Positions 27,082 through 36,704 of a stretch of DNA of 64,000 bases are shown in pieces; the stretch's first letter is position 1, and the number at the start of each line of letters is the position of its first letter. The stretch is from Streptomyces gelaticus. GTDB lineage: Bacteria; Actinomycetota; Actinomycetes; Streptomycetales; Streptomycetaceae. Position numbers and translations under genes: made by a program. Where the stretch lies: assembly GCF_014649535.1 (NCBI RefSeq), contig NZ_BMTF01000008.1:186001-250000 (forward strand), read 5' to 3'. The notes below the pieces were generated by a model. That model did no database searches. It saw only the letters and a list, made by a program, of their open reading frames with translations, and was not told where the DNA came from.

Positions 27082-27140
27082 GCCGCGGACGCCCGATCGG
27101 ACCCAGCGGGCGCTCAGCTGTCCCCGTCGCCCGCGTCGTC

Positions 27141-27165
27141 CACCGGTCCGGCGCGCGGACCGGTG
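27141..27165. terminator. Bidirectional terminator between MarR and the next minus-strand gene
   Basis: Perfect 10-bp stem CACCGGTCCG / CGGACCGGTG with a 5-nt loop between convergent genes. Confidence 0.7.
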
Positions 27166-27200
27166 ACGGTGTGGTGGAGGCGGGCCATCGGCTCCGGACG

Positions 27201-27800
27201 TCAGACGCTCATCGCACGAGCCGTGTTGAGCTGGGCCATCACCATGGGGAAGGTGTCGGGGCCGGCCGCCGGGATCATCGTCGAGTGGTGCCGCCCGCCG
27301 CTGGTCACCGAGACCTGCACGAAGCCGGTCGTCCGCTTCTCCTTCATCAGCAGGAAGAGCAGACCGACCAGGCAGAACAGCGCGAAGACGATCGCGAGCA
27401 CGATCCCCACCGTCGGGATCTTCTCCTCGGTGCGGGTCAGGTCCGTGGCCGTCCACACCGCGCCCTTGAGCGGCATCGGGCCGGCCGGGGTCACGATCTG
27501 GTCCTGCATCACAGCGATGTCACCGAACACCAGGACCGGCAGCCCGGCACCCGTCGGGGCGCCCGGCTGCTGTGCGAAGCCGGGGCCGGGCATGGTCGGC
27601 TGGGCCGCGACGCCCTGGGGATAGCCGTAGCCGGGGCCGGGCTGGACCGCGGATTCGGGCAGCGGCTGCGGGTAGCCGTAGGCCGGGGTGCCCGGACCGG
27701 GCTGGGCCTGGCCGTCCGCGACGGTGGGCGGACGGCCCGGCTGCTGGGGAGCCGGCCCCCACTTGTATGAGTCGTCCGCGTACGGATTCGGATCGCTCAA
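27201..27800 (-). CDS. Membrane protein with Pro/Gly/Tyr-rich N-terminus
   Basis: 199 residues from a TTG at 27800 (LSDPNPYADDSYKWG) preceded by GGGGA. The first 90 residues are rich in Pro, Gly, Gln and Tyr. A beta-rich segment VLVFGDIAVMQDQIVTPAG follows, then a hydrophobic helix VGIVLAIVFALFCLVGLLFLL and a C-terminal segment with KTTGFVQVSVTSGGR-like content. The layout resembles other Streptomyces membrane proteins downstream of sdhB. Function unknown; the frame is open upstream to 28082 antisense to sdhB, which is not believed. Confidence 0.78.
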   Translation of the reverse strand: MSDPNPYADDSYKWGPAPQQPGRPPTVADGQAQPGPGTPAYGYPQPLPESAVQPGPGYGYPQGVAAQPTMPGPGFAQQPGAPTGAGLPVLVFGDIAVMQDQIVTPAGPMPLKGAVWTATDLTRTEEKIPTVGIVLAIVFALFCLVGLLFLLMKEKRTTGFVQVSVTSGGRHHSTMIPAAGPDTFPMVMAQLNTARAMSV

Positions 27801-27911
27801 CGTTCCCCGCTCTCGATCAAGCCTGTGCGCCCCGGGCCCTGCTGCACCGGCGGCGAACCGGCACCCGGTTCCGCACGACCGTACCGTCAAGACCCGCGCG
27901 GCGCAGCAACA

Positions 27912-27950
27912 GGCCCCGTTCTCCGCGGTGTTCCTGCGGAGAACGGGGCC
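27912..27950 (-). terminator. Terminator of the sdhCDAB operon
   Basis: Perfect 15-bp inverted repeat (27912-27926, 27936-27950) with a 9-nt loop, 24 bp after the sdhB stop. Confidence 0.85.
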
Positions 27951-27973
27951 GGACGAGGCTGCCGTGGCGGCGG

Positions 27974-28732
27974 TCAGAAGCGGCGCGTGATGAGCGCCCG
28001 CTTGACCTCCTGGATCGCCTTGGTGACCTCGATGCCACGCGGGCAGGCGTCCGTGCAGTTGAAGGTGGTGCGGCAGCGCCACACCCCGTCACGGTCGTTG
28101 AGGATCTCCAGGCGCTGCTCGCCGCCCTCGTCGCGCGAGTCGAAGATGAAGCGGTGCGCGTTGACGATCGCCGCCGGGCCGAAGTACTGGCCGTCGTTCC
28201 AGAACACCGGGCACGAGGACGTGCACGCGGCGCAGAGGATGCACTTGGTGGTGTCGTCGAAGCGCTCGCGGTCCTCGGCGGACTGCAGGCGCTCACGGGT
28301 CGGCTCGTTCCCCTTGGTGATGAGGAAGGGCATGACGTCGCGGTAGGCCTGGAAGAACGGCTCCATGTCGACCACGAGGTCCTTGAGGACCGTGAGGCCC
28401 TTGATGGCCTCGATCGTGATCGGCTTCTCCGGGCTGATGTCCTTGATCAGCGTCTTGCAGGCGAGCCTGTTCTTGCCGTTGATCCGCATCGCGTCGGAGC
28501 CGCAGATGCCGTGCGCGCAGGAGCGGCGGAAGGTCAGGGTGCCGTCCGTCTCCCACTTGACCTTGTGAAGGGCGTCGAGCACGCGCTCCTTCGGGTCGAT
28601 CGAGATCTGGAAGTCCTGCCACTGGGCCTCGTCGGAGACCTCGGGGTTGAAGCGGCGGATCCGGAGGGTGACCGTGATGTACGGGGAGGCGGCGGAGTCC
28701 GCTTCGACCTTGTCCAGAATCGGGGTTGCCAT
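27974..28732 (-). CDS. sdhB: Succinate dehydrogenase iron-sulfur subunit
   Basis: 252 residues. The plant-type ferredoxin domain has RRSCAHGICGSDAM and a later Cys in RLACKTL for the 2Fe-2S centre. The C-terminal domain has CILCAACTSSCPVFW and CRTTFNCTDACPRGI for the 4Fe-4S and 3Fe-4S centres. It carries electrons from the SdhA flavin to menaquinone in the membrane subunits. Its ATG overlaps the sdhA stop by one base (TGATG), so translation is coupled. It is the last gene of sdhCDAB. Confidence 0.98.
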   Translation of the reverse strand: MATPILDKVEADSAASPYITVTLRIRRFNPEVSDEAQWQDFQISIDPKERVLDALHKVKWETDGTLTFRRSCAHGICGSDAMRINGKNRLACKTLIKDISPEKPITIEAIKGLTVLKDLVVDMEPFFQAYRDVMPFLITKGNEPTRERLQSAEDRERFDDTTKCILCAACTSSCPVFWNDGQYFGPAAIVNAHRFIFDSRDEGGEQRLEILNDRDGVWRCRTTFNCTDACPRGIEVTKAIQEVKRALITRRF

Positions 28733-30486
28733 CAGTACTTACGCTCCATCGGCTGGTAGCGGGTCTGGACGACCGGCTTGTAGTCGAGCCGGATCGACTC
28801 GGTGCCGTCGGCCGAGACCTCGCGGTACGCCATGGTGTGGCGCATGAAGTTGACGTCGTCGCGGTTCGGGTAGTCCTCGCGGTAGTGACCGCCGCGCGAC
28901 TCCTTGCGGGCCAGAGCGGAGGTCGCCATGACCTCGGCCAGATCGAGCAGGTTGCCGAGCTCGATGGCCTCCAGGAGGTCCGTGTTGAACCGCTTGCCCT
29001 TGTCCTGGATGGACACCTCGAGGTAGCGCTTGCGCAGCTCGGCGATCTTGTCGACGGCCGTCTTGATGGTCTGCTCGGTGCGGAACACCATCACATTGGC
29101 GTCCATGCACTCCTGCAGCTCCTGACGGATCGCCGCGACCCGCTCGGTGCCCGTCGAGTTGCGCAGCCGCTCGATCTGCTCCTCGACCATCTGCGCCGGG
29201 TTCTCGGGAAGCTCGACGAAGTCGTTCTTCACGGCGTACTCGGCGGCGCCGATGCCCGAGCGGCGTCCGAAGACGTTGATGTCGAGCAGCGAGTTGGTAC
29301 CGAGGCGGTTGGCGCCGTGTACCGAGACGCAGGCGACCTCGCCGGCGGCGTACAGGCCCGGGACGACGGTGGTGTTGTCGGCCAGCACCTCGCCCTCGAC
29401 GTTGGTCGGGATGCCGCCCATGGCGTAGTGCGCGGTCGGCTGGATCGGGATCGGGTCCGTGTAGGGCTCGATGCCGAGGTACGTACGCGCGAACTCGGTG
29501 ATGTCCGGGAGCTTGGCGTCCAGCTGCTCCGGCGGCAGGTGCGTGAGGTCGAGGTAGACGTGGTCGCCCTCGGGACCGCAGCCGCGGCCCTCACGGATCT
29601 CGGTGTAGATGGAGCGGGACACGACGTCACGGGACGCGAGGTCCTTCATGACCGGCGCGTACTTCTCCATGAAGCGCTCGCCGTCCTTGTTGCGGAGGAT
29701 GCCGCCCTCACCGCGGGCGCCCTCCGTCAGCAGGATGCCCATGCGCCAGATGCCCGTCGGGTGGAACTGGAAGAACTCCATGTCCTCCAGCGGCAGGCCC
29801 CGGCGCCAGGCGGCGGCCTGGCCGTCACCGGTCAGGGTGTGCGCGTTGGACGTCACCTTGAAGAACTTGCCGGTGCCGCCGGACGCGAAGATGATCGACT
29901 TCGCCTGGAAGACGTGGATCTCGCCGGTCGCCAGCTCGTACGCGACGACACCGGCGGACTTCTTGACCCCGTCCACCTCCTGGAGCAGCAGGTCCAGGAC
30001 GTAGAACTCGTTGAAGAACTCCACACCCTCCTTGACGCAGTTCTGGTACAGCGTCTGGAGGATCATGTGGCCGGTGCGGTCCGAGGCGTAGCAGGACCGG
30101 CGCACCGGGGCCTCGCCGTGGCCGCGGGTGTGACCGCCGAAGCGGCGCTGGTCGATGCGGCCCTCGGGCGTGCGGTTGAACGGGAGGCCCATCTTCTCCA
30201 GGTCGAGGACGGCGTCGATGGCCTCCTTCGCCAGGATCTCGGCGGCATCCTGGTCGACCAGGTAGTCGCCGCCCTTGACCGTGTCGAAGGTGTGCCACTC
30301 CCAGTTGTCCTCCTCCACGTTGGCGAGCGCGGCGGCCATGCCGCCCTGCGCGGCGCCCGTGTGGGAGCGGGTCGGGTACAGCTTCGTGAGCACGGCGGTA
30401 CGGCTGCGCTTGGTGGACTCGATGGCCGCGCGCATACCGGCGCCGCCGGCGCCGACGATGACGGTGTCGTACTTGTGGATCTGCAT
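28732..30486 (-). CDS. sdhA: Succinate dehydrogenase flavoprotein subunit
   Basis: 584 residues. FAD binding is shown by [18 protein letters not shown] and the covalent-flavin His region [12 protein letters not shown]. Substrate-site motifs include [10 protein letters not shown], the HAMGG-like HYAMGGIPT and RLGTNSLLD. It oxidises succinate to fumarate in the TCA cycle and respiratory chain. The ATG at 30486 is the family start; the open frame upstream to 30684 is not used. It follows sdhD by 29 bp. Confidence 0.98.
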   Translation of the reverse strand: MQIHKYDTVIVGAGGAGMRAAIESTKRSRTAVLTKLYPTRSHTGAAQGGMAAALANVEEDNWEWHTFDTVKGGDYLVDQDAAEILAKEAIDAVLDLEKMGLPFNRTPEGRIDQRRFGGHTRGHGEAPVRRSCYASDRTGHMILQTLYQNCVKEGVEFFNEFYVLDLLLQEVDGVKKSAGVVAYELATGEIHVFQAKSIIFASGGTGKFFKVTSNAHTLTGDGQAAAWRRGLPLEDMEFFQFHPTGIWRMGILLTEGARGEGGILRNKDGERFMEKYAPVMKDLASRDVVSRSIYTEIREGRGCGPEGDHVYLDLTHLPPEQLDAKLPDITEFARTYLGIEPYTDPIPIQPTAHYAMGGIPTNVEGEVLADNTTVVPGLYAAGEVACVSVHGANRLGTNSLLDINVFGRRSGIGAAEYAVKNDFVELPENPAQMVEEQIERLRNSTGTERVAAIRQELQECMDANVMVFRTEQTIKTAVDKIAELRKRYLEVSIQDKGKRFNTDLLEAIELGNLLDLAEVMATSALARKESRGGHYREDYPNRDDVNFMRHTMAYREVSADGTESIRLDYKPVVQTRYQPMERKY

Positions 30487-30515
30487 GATTTCCTCTGGTC
30501 CCTCTGGCCCGGCGC

Positions 30516-30992
30516 CTAGCGGATGTTCGGGTCGAAGGTGAAGATCACCAGCGTGCCCAGCAGGACGGTGAACACCGTGGCGGTGTACAGGAGCATCTTC
30601 AGCCAGAACCGGGTGTTGTCCCGCTCGGCGTAGTCGTTGATGACCGTACGGAGACCATTGGCGCCGTGCAGCATGGCCAGCCACAGCATCGCCAGGTCCC
30701 AGACCTGCCAGAACGGCGAGGCCCAGCGGCCCGCCACGAAGGCGAAGCCGATCTTGGAGACGCCGCCGTCCAGCACCAGCTGGATCAGCAGGTGGCCCAG
30801 GACCAGGACGACCAGGACGATGCCCGACAGGCGCATGAAGAGCCAGGCGTACATCTCGAAGTTGGTGCGCGAACCCTTGGGGGTCTTGCCGGTCCGCTTG
30901 CGCGGCGGCTCGATGACCGGGGCCGGGTGGTCGACGTCGTAGAGGCTGACGCCCTCGACGGAGCCGATCGCGGCGGAGGACTCGGTGGACAT
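30516..30992 (-). CDS. sdhD: Succinate dehydrogenase hydrophobic membrane anchor subunit
   Basis: 158 residues. A 45-residue N-terminal cytoplasmic part leads to three hydrophobic helices: [36 protein letters not shown] with the haem/quinone-side His, and [19 protein letters not shown]. It anchors SdhAB and takes part in quinone binding. The ATG at 30992 lies 5 bp after the sdhC stop. Confidence 0.95.
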   Translation of the reverse strand: MSTESSAAIGSVEGVSLYDVDHPAPVIEPPRKRTGKTPKGSRTNFEMYAWLFMRLSGIVLVVLVLGHLLIQLVLDGGVSKIGFAFVAGRWASPFWQVWDLAMLWLAMLHGANGLRTVINDYAERDNTRFWLKMLLYTATVFTVLLGTLVIFTFDPNIR

Positions 30993-30997
30993 TGGCC

Positions 30998-31378
30998 TCA
31001 GCTCCCGAATACTTCGCGTACGGCGTGGCCGAGGACCGGGTACAGCGCCCCGACCATCAGCACGACCCAGATACCCACGACCGACCAGAGCATCTGCTTC
31101 TGGTAGCGCGGGCCCTTGGCCCAGAAGTCCACGGCGACGATCCGGAGACCGTTCAGCGCGTGGAAGAGAATGGCGGCCACCAGGCCGTATTCGAGGAGCG
31201 CGACGATCGGCGTCTTGTACGTGGCCACGACGTCGTCGTAGGCCTCGGGGGAGACGCGGACGAGAGCGGTGTCCAGGACGTGTACGAACAGGAAGAAGAA
31301 GATGAGGACACCGGTGACTCGATGAGCCACCCAGGACCACATGCCTTCCCGGCCGCGGTACAGCGTTCCAGCCGGCAC
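30998..31378 (-). CDS. sdhC: Succinate dehydrogenase cytochrome b556 subunit
   Basis: 126 residues from the GTG at 31378 ([12 protein letters not shown]) behind GGAGGG, the usual actinobacterial length; an upstream frame to 31453 has no family content. Three helices are visible with the signature [20 protein letters not shown], the haem-ligand His region, and [10 protein letters not shown]. It is the first gene of the operon and contributes to haem b and quinone binding. Confidence 0.95.
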   Translation of the reverse strand: MPAGTLYRGREGMWSWVAHRVTGVLIFFFLFVHVLDTALVRVSPEAYDDVVATYKTPIVALLEYGLVAAILFHALNGLRIVAVDFWAKGPRYQKQMLWSVVGIWVVLMVGALYPVLGHAVREVFGS

Positions 31379-31584
31379 GGAAGAACCCTCCGGGAGCGGG
31401 GATTGGGGTCGGCCGGCTTGACTGTCGGTCTGACCCGGCCGGGTACGGTCCACCGGCCCCGGCCATCGTAGCGACGGTTTGTCGGTTCGTTCGCGCGGGG
31501 GCCCGCGGTGTGATCAAAGTGGCAATCAAACAGGCACGGACGGCCTAGAAAGCGCTGCTGGCTCTCTCCACCGAGCCCGTTCCG
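31379..31584 (-). promoter_or_regulatory. sdh promoter region
   Basis: A TACGAT -10-like hexamer lies on the minus strand at 31470-31465, about 90 bp upstream of sdhC. No consensus -35 and no recognised operator was found. Confidence 0.4.
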
Positions 31585-32145
31585 TTATGAACCCGATACC
31601 AGCTCGATGATGCGGCCCCGGGCGAGCCGTCGCATCTCCTCCGCGGAGACCACCCGCTCCTGGTCGGGTTCATGGCCAAGCCTGGCCCGGATCCCGGCGA
31701 GCACATGGTCCGGCTGTTCGGCGGGCGCCAGCCCGTCCACGCACATCACGAAGACATGGCCGAAGCGCGACTCGTACGCGGCGTGCGCGGCCCGCAGCGC
31801 GAGATGGGCGGAGTGCGGCGCGGCGTGGTGCAGACCGGGCGGGATCTCGACGGCGAGCGCCTCGGCGAGATCGGCCGGGGCCAGGTCGTAACCCGCCTCG
31901 TCGGCCGCGGCCAGCAGTGCGTCCAGGTCGGGATAGGGGCGGTGGGCGGTCAGCCGCTGCGCCCAGCGGCGGCTGCCGCAGCACTCCAGCAGCGCGGCCT
32001 CGACCTCGGCGGGCGGCACGGTGTTGAAGAGGCCGAGGCCCGGGGCGTGCGCGGATCCGGAACTCTGGACGGGTACGGCCGTCCGGGTGGCCGGTTGCCG
32101 CAGTTGCTCCGGGAGGCCGGCGTGGGAATCGCTGGACCTGGACAG
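31585..32145 (-). CDS. 2-oxo-4-hydroxy-4-carboxy-5-ureidoimidazoline (OHCU) decarboxylase
   Basis: Third step of urate breakdown to S-allantoin. Family motifs are CCGSRRWAQRL, HRPYPDLDALLAAAD, AAHAAYESRFGHVFVMCVDG and ARLGHEPDQERVVSAEE. The start is uncertain. A GTG at 32019 gives 144 residues but cuts off the conserved FN-T/A-x-P segment that precedes it. A CTG at 32145, 6 bp after GAGGAG and just after an in-frame stop, gives 186 residues and keeps it; there is no ATG, GTG or TTG between. The longer form is annotated. No other urate genes are nearby, so its partners lie elsewhere. Confidence 0.85.
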   Translation of the reverse strand: MSRSSDSHAGLPEQLRQPATRTAVPVQSSGSAHAPGLGLFNTVPPAEVEAALLECCGSRRWAQRLTAHRPYPDLDALLAAADEAGYDLAPADLAEALAVEIPPGLHHAAPHSAHLALRAAHAAYESRFGHVFVMCVDGLAPAEQPDHVLAGIRARLGHEPDQERVVSAEEMRRLARGRIIELVSGS

Positions 32146-32421
32146 CGTGGGCTCCTCGGATCAACGGCATCTGTGACCCTGGAGCGGAAAGGGACGGACA
32201 GGACCAGGCAGATGCGGGGTGAAGGGAGAGACGAATGTGCCTCAAAGCTACCGAGGAGGGGCAACGGACGTCCGACAAATGCGCGAACTTCACCCGGACG
32301 GGAGGGTTTCGGAACGCCCGCTGAACCGCGATCCAAGGAGAATGCCCGGCTGTCTGCCCGATTCTGATTGGGTCTGCCTGGTTCTGCCTTGTTTTCCGTA
32401 AACGACGGAGGTTTCTGAACG
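32146..32421. other. Divergent gap between the OHCU decarboxylase and GH20 genes
   Basis: 276 bp. It should hold both promoters. A short frame with a fair ribosome-binding site (GTG at 32237 to 32401) encodes 54 residues of no recognisable type and is not called. No DasR-type palindrome was found despite the downstream chitin-related gene. Confidence 0.4.
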
Positions 32422-34029
32422 ATGTCGCCCTCACGTGGCGCTCTCGTGGCCGGTGCGGTCCTCACCGCGGTGGCCGCCGCGACGATCACGGTCGTCGTCT
32501 GGCAGGAAGGCTCCGGCGGCGGACTCGCCGGCAAGAGGCCGGACGCCCGCACCCCGGCGCCCTCCACGGCCGCCCCCTCGCCCACCCGGAGCTACCCGCT
32601 CTCCACCGCCCCGCGCACCATCCCCGCCGTACGGGAGCACCTTGCGGCCCGCGGCCCCGGCTGGCGCCCCGGCCCGGACGGCGGGGTGGTCGTCGCCGGA
32701 GGCAGCGCGGCACTGGCGGACGAGGGGCGGCTGCTGGCCGAGGAGCTGAAGATCCACTACCGGGGCGAGGTTCCCGCCCGCGCGGGCGATGTGGAGCTGG
32801 CGCTCGCCCCGGGCGGGGGCGCTCCCGAGTCGTACACCCTCGACGTCCGCGACGGCCGGGTCAGGATCAGCGGACCCGACCAGGCCGGGGTCTTCTACGG
32901 GACCCGCACCCTGAAGCAGTCGGTGCGCGCCGACGGCGCGATGCCGGAGGGCGAGGTGCGCGACCGCCCCGACCGGCCGCAGCGCGGCCTCAACCTCGAC
33001 ATCGCGCGCAAGTACTACACCGCCGCCTGGATCGAGGACCGGCTGCGCGAGATGGCCGACCTCAAGCTCAACCAGCTCGGCCTGCACTTCTCCGACGACC
33101 AGGCCTTCCGTATCGAGTCCGACACCCACCCCGAGGTGGTGTCGCCGGAGCACCTCAGCAAGGCGGAGGTACGGCGGATCCTCGCTCTCGCGTCGCGGCT
33201 GCACATCGAGGTCGTCCCGGAGATCGACTCGCCGGGGCATCTCGGCGCGGTGCTGCGGGCCCACCCTGGCCTCCAGCTGCGCAATGTGTCGGGCACGCCT
33301 TCGCCCGGCTCCCTCGACATCTCCGACCCGGGCTCGGCGAAACTCATCGACGAACTCCTCGGCGAGTACACCGAGCTGTTCGGCGGCGCGTACTGGCATC
33401 TGGGCGGTGACGAATACCTCGCGCTGATGGCACGGGACCCGGCCGCCTCCTACCCGCAGCTCCAGCGCGCCGCCCAGCAGAAGTACGGAGCGCAGGCCGG
33501 TATCAAGGACCTGGCGACCGGCTGGCTCAACGACCGTGCGGCGGTGGTGCGCCCGCACGGCAAACGGCCCAAGGCATGGAACGACGGCTTCTTCCGCGAC
33601 GGGATCGTCCACGCCGACAAGGACATCGAGGTCGAGTACTGGACGGGCAGGGAGTACGGCGCCCGGCAGCCGGAGGAGTATCTGCGCGAGGGGCGGCGCG
33701 TGGTGAACCTCAACGACGAGTTCCTCTATTACGTGCTCGGCCAGCCCAACAACTTCGTCTACCCGACGGGCGAGCGGATCTACGACCAGTGGACCCCGCT
33801 CGTCCTGCGCGGCACCCGGCCGGTCCCGGCGCGCTACTCCGGCCAGATCCTCGGCGGCCGGTTCGCGGTCTGGGGTGACCTCCCACAGGCGCAGACCGCC
33901 GCGCAGGTGGCGCAGGGCATCCGGATGCCGCTGCGGGCGACCGCCCAGAAGCTGTGGGCTCCGGGGAAGCCGGCGCTGAGCTGGGACGGGTTCCGGGCAC
34001 TGGCCGCACGGATCGACGGGGCGGGCTGA
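32422..34029 (+). CDS. Beta-N-acetylhexosaminidase, GH20
   Basis: 535 residues. An N-terminal hydrophobic segment (GALVAGAVLTAVAAATITVVV) and Pro/Thr-rich linker predict export and membrane anchoring. The GH20 N-domain spans about 60-175; the barrel begins RGLNLDIARKYYTAAWI and carries the catalytic pair in HLGGDEY (Asp330-Glu331). It removes terminal GlcNAc or GalNAc from chitooligosaccharides, peptidoglycan fragments or glycans outside the cell. The ATG at 32422 follows GGAGG. Confidence 0.94.
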   Translation: MSPSRGALVAGAVLTAVAAATITVVVWQEGSGGGLAGKRPDARTPAPSTAAPSPTRSYPLSTAPRTIPAVREHLAARGPGWRPGPDGGVVVAGGSAALADEGRLLAEELKIHYRGEVPARAGDVELALAPGGGAPESYTLDVRDGRVRISGPDQAGVFYGTRTLKQSVRADGAMPEGEVRDRPDRPQRGLNLDIARKYYTAAWIEDRLREMADLKLNQLGLHFSDDQAFRIESDTHPEVVSPEHLSKAEVRRILALASRLHIEVVPEIDSPGHLGAVLRAHPGLQLRNVSGTPSPGSLDISDPGSAKLIDELLGEYTELFGGAYWHLGGDEYLALMARDPAASYPQLQRAAQQKYGAQAGIKDLATGWLNDRAAVVRPHGKRPKAWNDGFFRDGIVHADKDIEVEYWTGREYGARQPEEYLREGRRVVNLNDEFLYYVLGQPNNFVYPTGERIYDQWTPLVLRGTRPVPARYSGQILGGRFAVWGDLPQAQTAAQVAQGIRMPLRATAQKLWAPGKPALSWDGFRALAARIDGAG

Positions 34030-34143
34030 GCGGAGCCGGCGTGGACAGCGGTATGGGCGGGGGCTAGGTTCCGCATGCCGCGCGTTCCGGGGAGGGGCGC
34101 GCGCTCTCGCGTTCGCGCTCAGAACCTTGGGGGGTTCCGTTTC

Positions 34144-34974
34144 ATGCTCTGTTCCGCCTGCCGTCTCAGACCGCCGGTCACCGACGACGGACGCTGTCTG
34201 CTCTGTGCCGGGCCGGCCGGTGCCGCTGCCCCGACTTCGCCCGCCGCGGCCTTCTACGCGCCGCAGCAGTATCTGCGCTCGCCCGAGGGGCTCGCGAAGG
34301 CCGTGGTCGTGCTGCTGGCGCTCATGGTCGTGGCGGACCTGCTCGCCCTGGCGGCGGGGCTGAACATCCACCGCGTGCTGGCGGCCGGGGTGGCGAACGA
34401 CTTCGCGACGTACGACGAAGAGGAGGCGACCTTCGCGTACAACCTGTACGGGGCCGCGAGCTCGCTCCAGACCTTTGTCGGCCTGGCCATCGCGGTCGTC
34501 TTCATCATCTGGTTCCGGCGGGTGCGGCTCAACGCCGAGGTGTTCGACCCGAGCATGCAGTCGATGAGGCCCGGCTGGGCCGTCGGCGCCTGGTTCATCC
34601 CGATCGCCAACTGGGTGCTACCGCGCCGGATCGCGGGCGGCATCTGGACCGCGAGCGCCCAGACCAACACCGACGGCAGCTGGCGCACGGTCCCGGCCAC
34701 CGTGATGAACCTGTGGTGGGGCGCCTGGGTCTGCTCGCAGATCATCTCCCAGTACACGGCCCGGCAGTACTGGGCGGCCGAGCAGCCGCAGGAGATCATG
34801 GACACGACGGGCCTGTTGGTGGCGACCGACGCCATCGACATCGCGGCCGCGGTGTTCGCCATCCTCTTCGTGCGCAAGCTGACCCGGATGCAGGGGGAGC
34901 GGGCAGCACTCGGCGTGTATCCGCTGAGCAGGCCGGGTCTGGCGGAGCGCGCCCACTGGGGCCGCGCCCACTGA
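34144..34974 (+). CDS. DUF4328 membrane protein with N-terminal zinc ribbon
   Basis: 276 residues. The N-terminus has two CxxC pairs, MLCSACRLRPP and GRCLLCAG, of zinc-ribbon type. Four or more hydrophobic segments follow, with the family-typical VFDPSMQSMRPGWAVGAWF and NLWWGAWV regions. The ATG at 34144 places the CxxC pair at the start, as expected, and follows a GGGGGG stretch. Function of the family is unknown. Confidence 0.88.
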   Translation: MLCSACRLRPPVTDDGRCLLCAGPAGAAAPTSPAAAFYAPQQYLRSPEGLAKAVVVLLALMVVADLLALAAGLNIHRVLAAGVANDFATYDEEEATFAYNLYGAASSLQTFVGLAIAVVFIIWFRRVRLNAEVFDPSMQSMRPGWAVGAWFIPIANWVLPRRIAGGIWTASAQTNTDGSWRTVPATVMNLWWGAWVCSQIISQYTARQYWAAEQPQEIMDTTGLLVATDAIDIAAAVFAILFVRKLTRMQGERAALGVYPLSRPGLAERAHWGRAH

Positions 34975-35090
34975 GCGATGCAATTCGGCCTCCAGTAGTG
35001 ACGGTTTTGAGCCATCCGGCGCTGAACGCGGTAACAGGAAGCGCCTCGTCCCCATGTGCGCGCACGGGGGCGTGCCGACGGGAGCCGCCG

Positions 35091-35660
35091 ATGAGCCTGC
35101 TGGACCTGATCGCCGCCGCCGACGAGCGCGGGCTCGCCGCGAGTGCGGTCGCCTGCCTCGACCGCTGTCTGCCGCAGCCCCCGGACGGAGCGGACCCCGA
35201 TCCGCTCCGTCCGCTCTGGGCGGCGTGCGCGGACCCGGGGCTCTGGCCCGACCGCCTCGCGGAGGTCCGTGCGGCGCTGGACGCCGTGGCCGACGCCAGG
35301 GGCGCGGCTCCGCGGGTCCGGGAGCTGCTGGGCGAGGCGCCGGCCGGCCGGGCGGCGCCGGGGCTGCGGGAGTGGGCCGACGCCTGCTCGCTGCTGGCCC
35401 TGGCGGTCCACCTCGGCGCGGAAGCGGGGCCGGCCGCCGACGCGGAAACGGTGCGCCGCTGCCGCGAGGCCGGTCCGGACGGGGCGGGTCCCCTGCCGGC
35501 CGGGGAACTGCGCCGCCAGAGCCGGATCCTGGAGCTGCTGGCGGAGACCGCGGACGCCTCGTCGGCGGGAGCCGGGCTGCGCCAGGTGCTGGACGCGTCG
35601 GCGGAGGGGCAGCGGGTGCTGCGCGCGGCCATCTCGCGGCAGGCCCGCGGGCGGGGCTGA
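35091..35660 (+). CDS. Hypothetical helical protein
   Basis: 189 residues, ATG at 35091 behind GGGAGC. It is Ala/Leu/Arg-rich with no signal or membrane segment and appears mostly helical (LLDLIAAADERGLAASAVAC, then LREWADACSLLALAVHLGA). I do not recognise a family. It is followed by a strong terminator and precedes the sigma factor gene on the same strand but is probably a separate unit. Confidence 0.7.
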   Translation: MSLLDLIAAADERGLAASAVACLDRCLPQPPDGADPDPLRPLWAACADPGLWPDRLAEVRAALDAVADARGAAPRVRELLGEAPAGRAAPGLREWADACSLLALAVHLGAEAGPAADAETVRRCREAGPDGAGPLPAGELRRQSRILELLAETADASSAGAGLRQVLDASAEGQRVLRAAISRQARGRG

Positions 35661-35686
35661 GGTGCCCATGGCCGGAGGGAAACGAG

Positions 35687-35730
35687 GACGACCGGGGCCG
35701 CCACCCCCCACAGGAGAGGCCCCGGTCGTC
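35687..35730 (+). terminator. Terminator before the sigma factor gene
   Basis: Perfect 13-bp inverted repeat (35687-35699, 35718-35730) with an 18-nt loop, 26 bp after the preceding stop. Confidence 0.8.
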
Positions 35731-35933
35731 TTCCGCGGGGCCGTAGGACGACCCCGTACTCCACTCAGCGCCGTCGCTGCGTTTTCTGTCACACCACCAG
35801 GCATCGAGTGAATGTTGCAGGTTGTACAAGACGTGGACGCGAGCCCCGCCGAGGACGTAGCGTGCGGAGTCGCGCAGGGTGGCGCGGCAGTGATGACCAG
35901 CTGCGATCCGGGACAGCAGGGCAGGTTGAGGGA

Positions 35934-36704
35934 GTGCTGGGGGACGACGCGGAGCTGACTGCCGCGGTACTCGCGGCACAGGACGGGGACGAGGACGCCT
36001 TCCGTACTGTGTACCGCGCTGTGCAGCCGCGGCTGCTGGGCTATATAAGGACACTGGTGGGGGAGCCGGACGCCGAGGACGTGGCGTCCGAATCCTGGCT
36101 CCAGATAGCGCGGGACCTCGACCGGTTCAGCGGCGACGCCGACCGTTTCCGCGGCTGGGCGGCGCGCATAGCCCGCAACCGTGCGCTGGACCACCTGCGG
36201 ATGCGCGGCAGGCGCCCCGCGATCGGTGGCGACGAGTCCGAACTGTCCGAGCGGCCGGCCGAGTCCGACACCGCGGGCGAGGCGATGGAGGCCCTGGCCA
36301 CCGGCCGCACGATGTCGCTCATCGCCCAGCTGCCGCAGGACCAGGCCGAGGCGGTGGTGCTGCGGGTGGTCGTGGGCCTGGACGCGAAGAGCGCCGCGCA
36401 GACCCTGGGCAAGCGCCCGGGAGCGGTACGCACCGCGGCGCACCGGGGCCTGAAACGGCTGGCCGAGCTCTTGCGCACGGACACTGGCAGCAGTAACGAC
36501 GCCGGCCCCGGTGGAACGGACACCAGTGACTGCGACGACGCCGCTCCCGCGGAGGAACCGGCGGATCCGTCCGCCACGCACCGGAGCGCGTCGGACCGGA
36601 CGGCGGAACTCGACGCGGTGCCCGCGCAGCGCCCCGCCCGCAACGGCCTGGCGGCGCCGGCCGGTGTGACGCATTCGCGTCCGTGGACGCAGAAGGACAT
36701 GTGA
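35934..36704 (+). CDS. Sigma-70 family RNA polymerase sigma factor (ECF-like)
   Basis: 256 residues from the GTG at 35934 (VLGDDAELTAAVL). Region 2 shows DAFRTVYRAVQPRLLGYIR, then DAEDVASESWLQIARDLDRF. Region 4 shows AQLPQDQAEAVVLRVVVGLD, then AAQTLGKRPGAVRTAAHRGL for the HTH. Region 3 is absent, as in ECF factors. The last 80 residues are an acidic, disordered-looking extension. Its TGA overlaps the next ATG (TGATG), so the downstream membrane protein is cotranslated and is the likely regulator of this factor. Confidence 0.9.
   Translation: MLGDDAELTAAVLAAQDGDEDAFRTVYRAVQPRLLGYIRTLVGEPDAEDVASESWLQIARDLDRFSGDADRFRGWAARIARNRALDHLRMRGRRPAIGGDESELSERPAESDTAGEAMEALATGRTMSLIAQLPQDQAEAVVLRVVVGLDAKSAAQTLGKRPGAVRTAAHRGLKRLAELLRTDTGSSNDAGPGGTDTSDCDDAAPAEEPADPSATHRSASDRTAELDAVPAQRPARNGLAAPAGVTHSRPWTQKDM

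Noticed and set aside
32219-32401. Short rightward frame before the GH20 gene
   Set aside because: A fair ribosome-binding site is present for a 54-codon version, but the product has no signal, domain or visible conservation; left as an intergenic region.
32146-32421. DasR-type operator expected before a chitin-related hexosaminidase
   Set aside because: No ACTGGTCTAGACCACT-like palindrome could be found in the gap.
35660-35933. Possible riboswitch or small RNA before the sigma factor gene
   Set aside because: The strong hairpin at 35687-35730 is explained as a terminator; no known riboswitch core was recognised.
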